Assembly: GCA_005281725.1 (NCBI GenBank)
Contig: SSBO01000003.1
Coordinates: 4,960,495-5,024,494 of the forward strand
Source: Wuchereria bancrofti
Taxonomy: Eukaryota > Nematoda > Chromadorea > Rhabditida > Onchocercidae
Length of the DNA stretch: 64,000 nt
Reading direction: 5' to 3'
Positions 13,455 through 30,720 of this stretch are shown here, in pieces (the first letter of the stretch is position 1; every line of letters starts with the position of its first letter). Under the pieces are notes generated by a model. It was not told the origin of the DNA and made no database searches. It saw nothing but the letters and a program-made list of their open reading frames with translations. Position numbers and translations under genes: made by a program.

Positions 13455-13456
13455 AG
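13455..13456 (+). promoter_or_regulatory. candidate spliced-leader acceptor, EFCAB7-like
   Basis: CTAATTTCAG ends at 13456, 24 nt before the ATG at 13481. The leader between them is open in frame, so this may instead be an ordinary cis-splice acceptor of an exon that continues upstream. No upstream coding exon was recognised, which makes trans-splicing the simpler reading. Confidence 0.5.
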
Positions 13457-13480
13457 ATACTGAAAAATATCTCATTGGTA

Positions 13481-16400
13481 ATGCAATCTAGTGCAAAACG
13501 CCGATTCGTGGATACGTATTTGAATGAAGTGGGAGATATGAGGAATACGGTGAATCGTTTGCAATTGTATGAAATCGCAATAGCTGCTGGCAAAGATTTG
13601 TTGATATCTGACTTGGGAGCTACAGGTAATTTTTTTAAATAAATCAACTAGAGTTGGCAATAAAAAAATCATTTGAAGAGCCTGAAATCGAAAAAAGAAA
13701 CCGTGAAATTGAAGTTTTTTATTCGGGATCCTCATGTCGGAAATTTTATTCTGTTATTCTAAATCCTTTAAAAGTTTTTGCACAAAACCTAAGGAACGGA
13801 TATTCTAAAGTATGAAAGAATGCTTTTGAACTATTTGATGGAATCTTTTTCCATTGATTTTCTTTCCTTCAACAAAAAAACTCATTAAAGAAAATAAATA
13901 TTTTATAAACCTTTCTGAAGTTTTAATTCTAGATTGCAACCTTTGAGGTTTAGATATTTTACTATTAGTAAAGAAATGTTTACTCGAAAAAATTAATGAG
14001 AAAAGAAAGGTTATTTGAACTCATTTTGGAACAATTCATTAAATGGAGAAGTGAAGTGATGAAAATTTGGGGGATATAAAAAGGAGACTAAAGAACAATT
14101 ACTCTTTAAAAACAGCAAAGAAAGTGAGAGGAAAGAAAGCAACGGTTTCTTGTCAAGCGAAAATGGTTTATTCGAGTAATTCTTCGACATTCTCTTTTCT
14201 ATGACCAATGTTTTGACAGCAATATAATTCTGTTGAGGGAGCTTTGAAGAATTTCTGAAAATGACTTATTTTGCAAATAATCTTTGACAAGATCAAACGA
14301 AAACTCCTGATAGCTTAGTATTATGCAATACCTACAAATCAAGGTTTGTTTGGAAAACGCACAAACTTTGGAATCATCTTTCTGATAATTTAAAATTATG
14401 AACTATTATGAAAAGAATAAATGAATGGAACGAGTAAACTATATGAAATAATGTAGTCAAAAGTATATTGAAACTGTTTATTTCTTTGAAATTTTCTTCT
14501 TTCCTGCAAAACTTCTTTCTTAGAGATCATAAATTGAGAAGAAACAGAGAAATAACTAATTTTTTTTTAAATGTTGAAAAATATTTTCTTCCAAAAGATT
14601 GAAGTTGCGTCTCCGTGAATTGACTGGAAATTCAGAAAATATACTTAGTTAACTCTTTAACAACCCTTGCGGTGCATTTAAACTAATAGATCAATCATTT
14701 GTAAAAAGTTTCAACAATACCTCCACATATTACAACAGATGCTAGTAGGCCAAAAGAAGTATTTTAATTTTCTAATTGAAAAAATTACATGCAGAACAAA
14801 ATTATAGTATCTTGAAGGAATGATATGTAAGTGATTTATGGTCGAATCACAGTTAAAGAAATTGATTTAGAGTCCTTTTTTTTGAAGAGAAAAAACTAAT
14901 TTAGTGATTTTTTTAAGTTGTCTTTTGGCATCACTTTTAATTGCCTCTTCTTGAGTTGTATGAATTTAGTTTACTTGGTTATTACTCAGTCTTTAATTTA
15001 ATAAACATATAAAAAGCCAATCTTTTGTTTTTTAATCTTTCAAAGTATAGCAATCACACCTCCATTTTTCTTTGCTAGCTTTGAAATCTCATGGAGCCAT
15101 ATTTTTCCAATTCATGCAAACTTAAGAAGAATTCGACGAGAAATTTACTTTAACGTAAATTTCTTTATATAAAGGAAAGAGAAGTTGTTTAGTCAATATT
15201 TCAAGCCAAGAAATTTTAAATTAAATATTTCAGTAAATTTTTTTTGGAAAATTAGATAAACGAACTTGAGTACTTCAAAATTTGCTTCCATGCATTGCAT
15301 TCTCTTTTGAATGTAAAACGATTTTGTGATTTCTAATTACAAAATCGTTTCAGAAAGAATTTGTGAAAAAGAAGATTTCACGATAACGTTTATTTATGAT
15401 AAAGAAAAAAATAGTTTGAATCACAGAAGCAAAGCGAAAAGTTTAGGAGGAAAGCAAAGAAACCTATCTTTCTGTTTTTCTCCTAAAATTATGAAGAAAT
15501 CACTGTTTTAGTCCAAATTTGAATTAAATGCTGAAGAGTAGAAATAATTTAAAAAATGAAATAATTTTAGTGCCAATAATTAACTCGTCCCAACAACTAA
15601 CATCATAAAAACTGTCATCATTCAGAACTTACTGGCAATAATTTGAAACAATCTCCAATTGCTAAGAGCAGTTAAATGAAATAAATCATTGACGATTATT
15701 CATTATGAAGATTAAGTTACAACCTACTTTTAAATGAATTAATCGAATTAGTCCAGTTCTAGCTATTACTATATCGAATTTCCAAATTGAAAACGTTCTT
15801 AGCTTAATTAATTTAAGCAAGTTCTGCTTCTTCAGATTGCTATCAATTCGACAAAGCATACGAAGTTTTTGAGCAGTTACCTGCGACAAATTTCTTGGAA
15901 ATAATGAAACAGAGCAGTAATTGTATTGATGAAATCGAGACGAATCAGCAGTTCATTGAATTGAAAGAATTAGCTAATTCATTGAATGAGGTTTGAAAAT
16001 CAAGCTATAATTCGTTTTTAATTAATTTGTTTTTAATTAATTTTTCTGATGTACACTATTTGAATAAGGTGGTAAATTAGTTGAGAAATCAAAAAGTATT
16101 CGCGAAAACTATGCATTTAAACATCTTCATCAAATTGACAAAAACCCAAATTCTCATTAAACTAACAATACCTATCAGAAATGAAATAATGAAGATATCA
16201 AAAATGGAATAATGAAGGAATGCCTGAATTGTTTAGATTTTAAATTTTCATGGCATAAAATTAGCAATGAAGAAAAAGGAAAATGAAGTTAATTTGAAAA
16301 TTTACTTGAATGAAAGCAACAAAACAATTTTATTCATTAACTTTTTGCATCTTAGTGCGCTGTACAACGTTAACATTTTAGCGATAGCTTCTATTTAAGA

Positions 16401-19400
16401 TTTCAAATAGGAAAGACTTTCAAATGCTATTAGAAATTGTTATAATGGCATTTGGTGTATTAATGAAGGACGCTAGAAATATGTTCACAACTTTCGAGTA
16501 AATCCAGCTGTGCGATATTTTATGGAAGATTTGAATCAGATGAGTATAAGCTGAGGACCTATAAAAATAGAGAGGTCTTTAAGAGAAAATGAATGATAAG
16601 CTACAAGAGATGATAAGTTTTACATTCATTAGTGATGAAAAGCACTGTGCAACAAGTATTTTTGGGATATGCTACGGACGGGTAAATTAGAGAAGAAATA
16701 TTGGTGGTTCATGTCTGCTGTTACACGTTTTAAATGATGAATTTGTGATATCTATGCAGCTAACTATTCATATAAAACTGCGAATGATTATAGGTTGGAG
16801 AATTGAATGTGGATGAAATAAACGTAGCGTTGCATTTCTTGGAATCATTTGCAAATTATGGAAAAATTGATTGTAAAAAGGTAAAGGTTTATTTTATGGA
16901 CTCGTCATATGGATGATAAAACTCTACCTTAACTTTCAAAATCATTTTTTATTCAGAATTATTAAGAATTTAATTGAGTGTCACCGGTATATTTCATGAT
17001 AATACTAGCATTCAAATTATCGATGGTTGTCAGTGCTGCAAGTGCTTCGATGCTGCAGTGTCCTTAGGATTTAAGATCAATTTTTTCTAAAATAACGACA
17101 CTTTAATTAATCAGTCTGAGGTTAAGAAATGAAACGTATTCTTAGATTGGAATAAAAACATATGCAGTAATGAAAATGCTGAATGAAAAGATGAAATTAT
17201 GAAAAATAATTTTCTATCAAGTATTAAAAGACCTAAAAAGAACTGTAATTGCAAAATAATGCAATCTATAAGACGAGAACTAAGTTATCTTTATGTGCGA
17301 AAAAGGGTTTTAGTAAAAAAAAAGTTGACGAAAAAAGGAAAGATTAAAAGGATGGAGAAAAACTCGAGAAACTTTGCAATACTCTTTTTCTGTCACATAC
17401 TTTTGAAAAATAAAACAAATCAAATGTTAAAAAAGCAGAATTTTATTTGCAGCTTTTTGGTGAATTCGAGAAAACTCGGAACAGACTGCTTGATGTTGTC
17501 GCACAGGAATTCATCAGCAAACAAATCGCAATTCCAAAAAAACTCACAGGATTAAAGGAGTTACAATGCAAATTACCTGAAAGTATTGTCCAAATATTTC
17601 GAAAAATGATTTAAAATTCAAGTGCTTTCAAAAGTTTTGTTTTTTGCATTAAAGAAATTCATCATATCATTTATTACAGATGCGAAACTTCAACAATTAA
17701 ACGGTTTAACACCAATGTTCAGCTCGCAGGTTTTTTCATTTGATTTTAATTGCAACATATCAGTGTAATTGTTTAATATGAACCATTAAGATATTTTATT
17801 TTTTGAGCTTACCAATTAAAACCTAACATTTTTTGCTTAATTAAAAGTTAGCACTTTTTGCTTAATGTCATGAAATTTTATTTCGTTTACTTACTATTTG
17901 CAGCAATAATAATGAAATTATCATTTATTCCACATTGCAGGTTACTCGACGAGCATTTCGCGTAATGAATAATGATGATCGCATTCTAAACTATCATCTC
18001 ATTCTTAATCAGTCACAGATTGTTTTCATTATGTGTGAATTAATGACAAGCAGTAGGTTGTGTCATATTTTTACGAATTTACAAACTTTATGAAAGTTAG
18101 ACCATATTTCATCTCTGCTCTACCACATTATTTCGTGATGGGTTTGCATAAATTTCATATTATTTTTGATCCAAATTATTGTAATGATTTGTACAAATTA
18201 ACTACCAAATAACTTCAAGTCGTCTAATTTTAAGTGATAGAAACACCTTTTTTCTGCAATTAATGAAGTATGAACAAATTCATTCATTCATTTTTTGTAC
18301 CCAAGCAAATAGGTGAATAATCAGTGAGCAGCTGTATGGCAAAGGTTTGTGACTGATGAAATTTATGCATTATGACAACTTAAAGATTAAATCGATATTT
18401 TAATGAATTCTATTTCTCTTAGATGATCAGCCAATGGATCGGAATTATAAAAATGACATATACGTTATACTCTATGATACTGTTGAAGAGCGAGTAGTTA
18501 CACTTACAACGAAGATTCTAGAAAATGTAATCTTTCCTAATAACGAAATTGATTTTATTTTAACAAAATAATTTATATAGCTTAACTTGGAGATCGTTTC
18601 ATGAAGCTAGACTGCTAACAGCTAAGCATAACAGCTAAGGCTAAAAAAGAAGCATATGATCCAATGACATAAGCATGTTAATGAAATAGAAAAGTATGTA
18701 AGTGGATAAGGAATAGATTGGATTTAAATTATATTTCTGATAGTCCAGTGTGATTAGCCTCGCTGAGCTGATTGATGTTTATAATAACTAATAGTGAATT
18801 AGAGTTTCTATTTAAACATAATATCCTCAAGCAAAGAAAAATATTTTTGTAACGGGAAATACTTCATTCATATTGAAACTGTAAGCAAATGCGAAACTCT
18901 TTGATATTGAAATAAAGTTAACAGATTACAGAAGATATCAGTAAAAGTCTGCATTGGATCTAGCAATATTCTTTTGTGTTATTTAAAAAAGAAAAGCATT
19001 TTAAAAGCGTGAACAATAATCATTCATGAAACTAAATAGATTGCCGATGATAAAATAAGCATTTGAGCTTTAATTAATCAAATTTTGTTTTAATTTCAAG
19101 AAATATGTAAGCGAAGAATGCCTCTTGAAAGCAGGCGAATATATAATCAGTGTTCAATCGTCACATTGTTTGGAGAACGTTATGAATTCAACAAGCTATG
19201 AAATGAAGTTGCTGGACTCTGATGGGAAACTGACAAAACATTTCAAGTAAGTTTTCTATCTGTTTCAGTCAGTAAAAAGAAACTGCAGATGTCCGAATAC
19301 TGTGGATTTATTTCTTTTTAAGGTATCAAAGAAAAGAAAAGATTTGTATCCTAAAATATCATTTTTAAAATGTATATGATTTACAACTTTCTCCGACAAT

Positions 19401-22400
19401 TAATGTAATTTAAATTATTCTTGGAAAATCTTACAATTAAAAACTTTTCTTGGGAAGAAAACAGAATTGAGAAATTGTAGTAAATCTGATATCTAAGGAT
19501 GGCACTGATGAATATGTTTGATCTGTTCGATTTCGATGAAAACGGTAAATTAAGTCGGGAGGAATTTGACATATACAATACACTGGCTAGTGATGAACAT
19601 GTTCTTGATCAGGTTCGGACAACAACATATTTTTCCTTATAGCTTGCTATCAGTTTTCTGCGCAACGGGTTTTTCATATTTCATAGTTAACCTTTATAAA
19701 TGCAACACTAATCTGAATAAATGAAATAGTCGTCTTGTTATTAATCTTTTGCTAAAAATGCTCCAGATATCACTGGAGACTGAAAGCACAAAAAACAGCA
19801 TAGAATTGTTAATGTTAGTTACAAAAACTTAATTATTCTTAAATTATCATTTGTATTGACATTCAAATATAACGTAAGATGGTACAGAAGAGTTAATGAA
19901 GAAAGCAATAGCTTTATGGATTGAGAAAATCAGCATTGAAAGAAGCCTATTCAACTAAAGGTCCTGCCATTCTGATGAATTTAAGATAAGTAGAATTAAA
20001 AATAAATATGATATGAAAATCTAATACATGTGTGTACATATAAAGGTATATATAATCAGTAATGGCAGCTAGACGAGAATTTGATATATTTCAAGCCATT
20101 GTTTTTGCATCAAGAATAATTAAAATGCTTGCCTTAAGGATTTTATATTCTTACTAATATTTTCACTATCTCAGTAATTTAAAATATTTAAAGAAATACA
20201 CTTTTAAAATAGAATTTATAATGCAAAGTGACAAATTCAGTGGCACTCACTGCACTAACTTTTATAAGTCCCGTATTAGCTCTAGGTCAACACCAAATCC
20301 GTATCCTTGATATGCAATAGTTAAATCGATAAACCAATCACAACACTCTCTTCTTTTTTTAGAGCCGGCAGTATTACTTTTTTAACTTGCTCATATCTCA
20401 CTGAGATGAATAGCAAAAGTTCAGAGACAAGATCAATATTTTCCTTAAGCGATATCCCTCTTATCTTTTCTGTAAAGTGTTATCTAGTTCTCGAGTCAAT
20501 ATCTGTTCTAATAAATCATTGTATAATGACTTTTCTGAGCAAATCTACTCACAAAGTAATGTCAAGCATCTTTTTTGCATCTTTTTTCCACAGAAAGAAT
20601 CTTTGTCTCGCAAGCTGTTCTAATGGCCTTACAGATGGTGTGAATTAAAGCCGCAGCTGAATTAAAACTGCATTTAAAACGGTTCATTCTGTTTGCTCTG
20701 AATGACACCGCAATTTGCGACAGCTTCTAGCTTCTATCACACATCGAAATTCCAATAATTTTGACTATGACTAAAAATTACTTTAAACTTTGTATTAGAA
20801 ACGCATACGGGTATTCACTTTGAGTGCAAACTTTCTTGTCGACTACTCCACCGCGAATTCGAGCGTAAAATAAAAGTAACTCTCATTATTACTATCATTA
20901 CTATCAATTACTATTATTATTTACGCTACTAATTGTATAGCGTGCCGAAATATGAACCAATCCAACTATCTGTGAAATAGTAAGCTTCTTAGATTCAATT
21001 TTTAGTCATAAATATTGGTCAGTTCATTTTATTTTCAGGAATGGGAAATACTTTGTCGAAATTTTGGAGCTAAAGATGGTGAATTACTGCTAAATTCTTT
21101 TGTGGCGCTTCATCAGGTTTTTTAAAACATCTTTCATCCTTGAAAGTAGCAAAGAAGAGATATGTTGCTATATTCTGACAGGTGAGTTTGTAGGAAAGAT
21201 TTAAATATTTTTCAGATAGAGGCAGATAATGACCCATCATTAGAAGACACCTGGATGATGTTGATGTGTGTTGGGTATAACGAACAGTTGGATTTGATAA
21301 ATGTTATATTTCTATTTTTATCTTATTTTGTTTAAGCTCTCATTAAAACAGATTAAATCTAACGCTAAATCTAACGCCATTAGGTGACTGGTTCGCATGA
21401 CTAAGGTTTGCATCAAACTATTCTCTTCGTTTCTGTAATTAGTCATATAGTCCTTAAAACGACATAAACCTTCGACAAATGTTGGTTACATAAACCTTCG
21501 ACAAATGTTGGTTTTTCCTAGGTGAGCCGTTTGGGTTTTTATCAATGATATTATTCCATAGTAACTTTAATTTTTCCATTTTAAAAAAACTGAGGATATA
21601 AAATTTTTAAGCTAAAATAAAATATTACAGAACTGTCTGTGTTCATTCACAATCTTTTCCGAATCGATTGTTTATATGGGACGGGTAGAGTTACGTGAAC
21701 CTACGACAAATGAGAATGAGGCGTTAGCTGATTATTTCTGGAGAAACGGTCAGGAGGTTGGCGGTGACGTTGATGTACGCATTTGGAAATGTGACTATTT
21801 TGCTGCTTGTATAGCTGGTCCAATGGTTTGCATTTTCAGTATTCTTCAGGAATGAGACTTTAAAGATAAATATAAACTTCTACAATATGCTTTCAATATC
21901 TTGGTTCAAAATGTCCTAATATTTGATTTTCATCTCCCTAATGCATTTTATTCTCTCTCCTTAGTGAGGCGGTGTAGCGTTCGTTATGGTCTCTTAGTAG
22001 ACGACAGTTTTACAATATATCCCATTTTCACAGTCCCTCCTAAAGTCTACTTACAATTAAAACATACGCAACTTTATGCTTTCTTCTTAGGAAATAAGTG
22101 GATGGATTTTTTCATGAAATTTTTTTGGGAAAAGATAGTCGTTTAACTGTTAATCATTCTGCAGAAGCTACCTTATGCTATGAATCTTTATTATGGAAAT
22201 TCGAAAAATGTATTGGTAAAGGAACTAACGGATCTTCGAAGAATACCTTTGAAATTCATCAAACCTAAGGTCAGTTATTTTAGTGTGTATTGTAGCTATG
22301 AGTTGCAATTGTACTGTAGCTATGAAAAAGTATTTGAAATAAATCTAGTAATCATTCTGCAGATACTACTTCAAGCAATTGCAACAGAATCGGATTGGTC

Positions 22401-22431
22401 GCTGACTTTCACAGTCGAAACAACGATCTGA
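13481..22431 (+). CDS. efcab7: EFCAB7-like EF-hand protein
   Basis: In vertebrates EFCAB7 tethers the EVC-EVC2 complex at the base of the primary cilium in Hedgehog signalling. Fourteen phase-consistent exons: 13481-13625, 15836-15990, 16794-16880, 17453-17582, 17680-17729, 17941-18052, 18423-18526, 19101-19246, 19498-19612, 21039-21116, 21216-21302, 21631-21825, 22165-22269, 22363-22431 (TGA). They give 525 aa against 629 in human. The best matching part is residues ~310-410: one canonical EF-hand loop DFDENGKLSREE at 321-332, then an EWEILCRNFGAKDGELL-type segment and a DTWMMLMCVGYNEQLDL segment, as in human EFCAB7. The C-terminal region follows the same order. The N-terminal EF-hands look degenerate, with few acidic loop residues. 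No transmembrane segment or signal peptide is visible. It is convergent with the calcyphosine-like gene. An AATAAA at about 22707-22712 may be its polyadenylation signal. Confidence 0.85.
19613..21038 (+). other. 1.4-kb intron 9 of the EFCAB7-like gene
   Basis: This is the longest intron in the 3' half of the gene apart from those near the 5' end. Around 20250-20750 the base composition is less AT-rich than its surroundings, and an 80-codon open frame runs on the plus strand at 20406-20648. The translation is not recognised and the minus strand there shows broken frames. It could be an old insertion; I cannot assign it. Confidence 0.35.
21462..21513. repeat. 26-bp tandem duplication in EFCAB7-like intron 11
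   Basis: A 26-bp unit beginning ACATAAACC and ending TGTTGGTT is present twice in tandem (21462-21487 and 21488-21513). It is entirely within the intron between exons ending 21302 and starting 21631, with no effect on coding. Confidence 0.9.
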
Positions 22432-22913
22432 AAGATAATGCTTAGGCTTTTCTAATCAGTGTTATCTTCAATCTATTATAAGCATATAGATCAAAACTTT
22501 CCAGCACTATGTTTTTCTTTGAACCTCAGTGACTTATTTCTAAGCAATCTCATTGATTTCAGTAATCAGCCCTCGTTTTGCATACTGTTTGTTCACACCA
22601 CTAGATTTATATTGTTTATTTGGAAATGTAAGAAAAATAAGAATTACTGCGCCAATATAACCCTATCCAGCACTTTACTACAATAATTTAATTACACGTC
22701 AAAGGCAATAAATAACTCCGCTAATTAGATCAAACTTTTCTCAAACTTTTATAGAAAAGAATGCTTTGAATTGGCTATTATAAAATCTGTAATTTCATTC
22801 TTTATATCTGTTGTTGGTTTTTGAGAGCCCAAATATAAGAAAAAATAACTGTGATACTTGTTGCTAAAACTATTGCAAGCAGTGATAAGCATCATCATAA
22901 TCATAATGATTTA
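22432..22913. other. convergent 3' intergenic region
   Basis: These 482 bp separate the stop codons of the EFCAB7-like (+) and CAPSL-like (-) genes. A plus-strand AATAAA near 22707 and a minus-strand AATAAA (TTTATT near 22615-22620) would make the two 3' UTRs overlap by roughly 100 bp, if both are used. An open frame at 22459-22686 on the plus strand has no support as a gene. Confidence 0.5.
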
Positions 22914-26317
<3,404 letters not shown>

Positions 26318-27189
26318 TTAGATTTACTTCAAAAGGTTTATGGTCTAATTCAAGAGAAAAAAGCCAGATAAGTAGTTAAAAATTACCAACGGAATGAAGA
26401 GATGATTGAGGAACGATACAAGAAATGCGACGTGGTTATAATGATTTCACGTTCTTACACTGAATGTTTATGATACAATAAAGATACATATTGTCTGCAC
26501 TATTATTAAAATTTTCAGTTAACTTTCAGAAGTAACTTTAGTATCATAACATAAAATCTACGTAGATTACATTCGTTGATTTCACGCCCCATAAAATGAG
26601 GATTAGTATATGTTCACCTAATAAGAAACAAAAAATCATGTTATGGCTAATTCATTAAACTCTTCCAAAACAAATCTTATTTGGCCTTATGTCCATTTCC
26701 ATTAACTGTATACTCTCCTTTAAGTCATCTTAGTTATACTTTCTCAATTTTCTTAAAGAAGTAATCAATAAATCAGTTTGTCAAATTATCGAGAAAGTAT
26801 AATAAAAATTAGCTGAAAGTGGTATGTCTAGATTCCAAATTTAGAATGCATTTGAAAAGATGCAGAAGCAAACTAGATAGCAGAATTTGTTTGTAGAAAT
26901 AGCATAGATTGCAGCAAACAAAAGATAAATAAACTCTTTCATTTAATACATACAATCTTATTCACAATTCTCTTTCAATTAACTAAGTAAGAGGTCATAT
27001 TTTTGACCTTTTCTAGTTTCCTCCTTATTTAGTTATGGTAGCACTCCGACCTCTTCCCACAATATCCAGCATTTTTTTTTTTTCATTGAAGTAGAAAAGA
27101 AATCGGACAGCCCTATTTGCCAACTCAGTAATTATAAATTTAAAACCAAATACTCTTATGATTCATGAAATTTTAAAGCAATGCCAATA

Positions 27190-27380
27190 ATACCTGTAAT
27201 AAATTGGAAGCATGCGGAGTTATTCATACGGCTCATCGCTTAACTGTTGAGAATATCAACCACTTTATTCAAAATGGGATTAGCTTGGAAGAAATTACTA
27301 TCGATTTCGCCGTAGACCCTATAGATTCTAGCAGAGAATGGGCATTGCCTTTCAGTAAAAGCCAAGCTTATAGCATCTGA
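27190..27380 (+). pseudogene. possible decayed coding fragment
   Basis: Roughly 65 codons are open on the plus strand between a TAA just upstream and a TGA ending at about 27380. The reading includes the stretches CGVIHTAHRLTVENIN and EEITIDFAVDPIDSS. Composition is less AT-rich and more protein-like than the flanks, and it continues into a higher-GC tail to about 27440. There is no start codon in a sensible place and no clear splice sites. I do not recognise the family. Candidates are an old exon, a transposon remnant or a nuclear insertion of bacterial endosymbiont DNA, which is common in filarial worms. This is inference only. Confidence 0.25.
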
Positions 27381-30300
27381 GCCTAGACGCATCCTTCCCC
27401 AAATACAAATGCTAAACTCCCCCAGTGTATTTTATAGGGATCTGCTTGAAATAAAATGCGATTCTTCGATCTGGCTCTTCCTTCTCCTTCTCTCTTCTCC
27501 GACCACAATTAACAATCCTTATTTTTCGTCATAACACTTTGCAAAATTAGATGAATACTCTTCAAATGAAAACAAATCCTTAAACCACTCAACCAAGATA
27601 AGAGACTTTAATTGCTTTTAATTAAATTAAAATTTTTTTGTCTCGATAAGTGCTTGAAAATTTCGAAGCAGTGCTCTTTTCAGATGAGTTGATCAGAAAA
27701 TAAGTGTTATGCTTTCTTCTGATTTAGTTAAAACCAGTGTGATTATTAATGATAAAGAATTTGGACCTAATGTTTCGGGCCTGGTCACTAACCAGAATTA
27801 ATGAATTTTTGAACATGTGTCAGGCACCTCTTAATCCTTAAAGGTATAGCTCAGTTTTTTTAATAGAAAGATGAAACTAAAGTTTTATATCCAAATGAAA
27901 GACTTGTCCTAACCAAGCAAGTCTTTCCAGAAATCTCCTTATCATCTTGTCACATAAATTTCAATATGCCACCACTTCCATGGAGACACCATACTTTTTT
28001 CTCAAACTAGAAGACAATTTTCACTTTTAATTCAATCAGCGTACCTTTTATGTTACTCCTATTTCTACCATTCAGGAATGAATTAAACTGTTTTATCACG
28101 TTTTTTTTTCGTTATTGCTTTTTTACACACATTTCTGCAAAAAAAAAAAAAAAAACTGTTTATAGAAGGAATGATTTTTAAAAATAAGTGAAAAAGAAAC
28201 TAAGATTGTTGAAGTTATGCAGAATAACTGAAGTAAGTAATTCAAAACTCTGATTAAAAGTACTCAGAATGAATGAGATGTCATTTATTGCTATAGCAAC
28301 GAAATGAACTTCATTTATTTCTCTATATGGTCATCAATATCCCAATGATAACTGTTTTTTGATGCAATTCCTTTTTCCACATCAGTTTCATTGCGCAGGT
28401 AATATCCCATTAATTAATTAACGAAAATATACCACTGCAAGAAAAGTGTTGTTCAACACAAGCCTTCGGAAAAAGCTTACAGCTTTTTCATTGCTATGGA
28501 GATAAAAGATATCTTTTTTCTTCAGAGAATTTGAGAAAAAAAAGATTACAACTGATAAAATGTAGCAGAATAGACGACGAGTGACAATAACGACTGGTTG
28601 CGCTTACATACTGGTTACGTCCTCAAAGTAACAGAAGGACAACACTAAGAAAGCAGCGCAATCAACTCACATAATGCTAATGCAGTTGAAGTCGAAACAT
28701 TACTCTTCGTAACAAGTTCAAGAACACTTGCGGTGGAATTTTTTGGCCATTTATTTAAAAGTTGTCTTTTTCTTCTTTCCTCTGGACATAAACAAGTTTT
28801 GGCGAATTCAAACCTATCCCAGCGAAGTAATCCCCCCTTCACTATAAAAGTTTTAATTTACAAAAATATGAAATTTCGTGAAGCATTTCATCCCGCTGAA
28901 TCTATACAAAATCGTGTTTAATTATTCTCATCTCTATGTGCTTCAATTTATGAATTTTTATACATTCATAAGAGTTACTCATACCTGAAAGTACAATTCT
29001 GACAGCAATGTACCCCACATAGTATAACGAAACAAAACCTGCAGTGGTTTTTATTTCAATTTTAGAGCAAAATCCAATACGTCCAATTATACCTTCTCCA
29101 AAATGAAATAAATTAATTACCTATTTCATATAAAAAATTTAATGAAATGATCAAAAACTGCTGAAGAATTACTACGGTACAAATATGAAAGGAAATAATA
29201 TAGTTCCGTTAATTACATGTCTTAGTAAACATAACTGGCAGTATATGCACACGATTCTTTTTAAAGGAAAATGATAAAGATAAAATCTCCAGAGAAATGG
29301 AAACTTTTGAGTCCAGTTTAAAGTCCGAAAATAGGTTTTAAATCTAAAAAATTTGACAGGATGCTGATGAAAGGTCGCTGTTCGTTTCTTCGTAAAAAAG
29401 TGAATAACTCACAACTTTATTTTCAATACACGTCAATCCTGCCAGCGCCTATTAATGTGTAAGATTGGCTATTGATGTACAAGATTTCCTAAGTGATGGT
29501 GAAGCTAGATCACTTGCTTGTAATAAGAAAATTCAGTCTTTATTACTTTAAGATTATCAAATATTGGATCTAATTTGAACAGTTATTTCCTGTTTGTATT
29601 ATAATCAATTCTTTATATGGTCTGCTTTTCATCAATTTTTTCCATAATTCGCGCAAAAGCTTTCATCTATCAGCCGTAACGTAAAACATTAAGAAATTAA
29701 AACTGACTGCACTACCGTCTTCATCAGATTAGTCAACTACAACAATGATGATATTACGAACACTTTTAAATAATCGATTTATGTACGAATTAAAGAAAAA
29801 GTAACTAAAAGTAAAACTAAAAATGAAAAGATTTAATATTCCAGTAATAGTGATATATTGAAAAAAAAAAAAAAAAAACTACTCAGCAGATGTTATCGTA
29901 GAGTCTAGAGTTTAATGTTAGATCGTATCTTGTATCTAACATCACCGGATGTGCACACTGTGCATGTAATAAGCAAATAGGTAGCAACCCATGTGTCGTC
30001 TTAAATTAGTTGAACACACTGTGTGCAGATGATGGTCTGTTCTATGTTCTCCGCAACTGGCTTTTTTTATCTATAATAAGGAAATAAAAGCATAGTGCTG
30101 GAAAAATTTTTGCTGCACAGCGATAACTTCATCCTAGTGCAAAATCTGCACAGCATCACACAATTTTCATAAATTTTATTTTGATCAACACGATGATCTT
30201 TATTCCTTTGCAGATAACATGCGTTCATCAACTTACATCTGTTACATTTTCCTGTTTACCATTTTGCGTGTATCGTAAGTCCTTGCGTGATGTTCTTTCT

Positions 30301-30720
30301 TTTCGAATTCTTCCATATGACACGCGAAGCGTCGTCATTCTTCGATCTAGAAATTAAATTTATTCCAATAAATTTGTGAACCGCAATAATGACCTTTTAA
30401 AGTTCTGAAAAACCATACATTAATATTCTTTCCTTTCCCATAACCTTATGGTAACTCCTGGCACCAGCGACCAGTAAGCAGTCCGAAGACCAAGTTGTAA
30501 CTTAAAACGAGAATGACTTCTATGTTCAAAACAAAAGTCAAAAACTGGAAATTTAATTATTGTTGAGTAGCCAGTTCATCCTCTATCTACTGCTCACTCC
30601 ATGAATATTTTTGGTCACTGAGAACCTACTGTCGTTGATTGCGCTTCATCTCACAATGCTGACTGAATTCTCCTTCTTACAGACGTATAGCGAGATTGTA
30701 ATCTCAATGGCTGTGTAATT

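Noticed and set aside
21901..22686. Three plus-strand open frames at the 3' end of the EFCAB7-like gene
   Set aside because: The first and last are intronic or 3' flank. The middle one merely contains the last two true exons with the intron read through.
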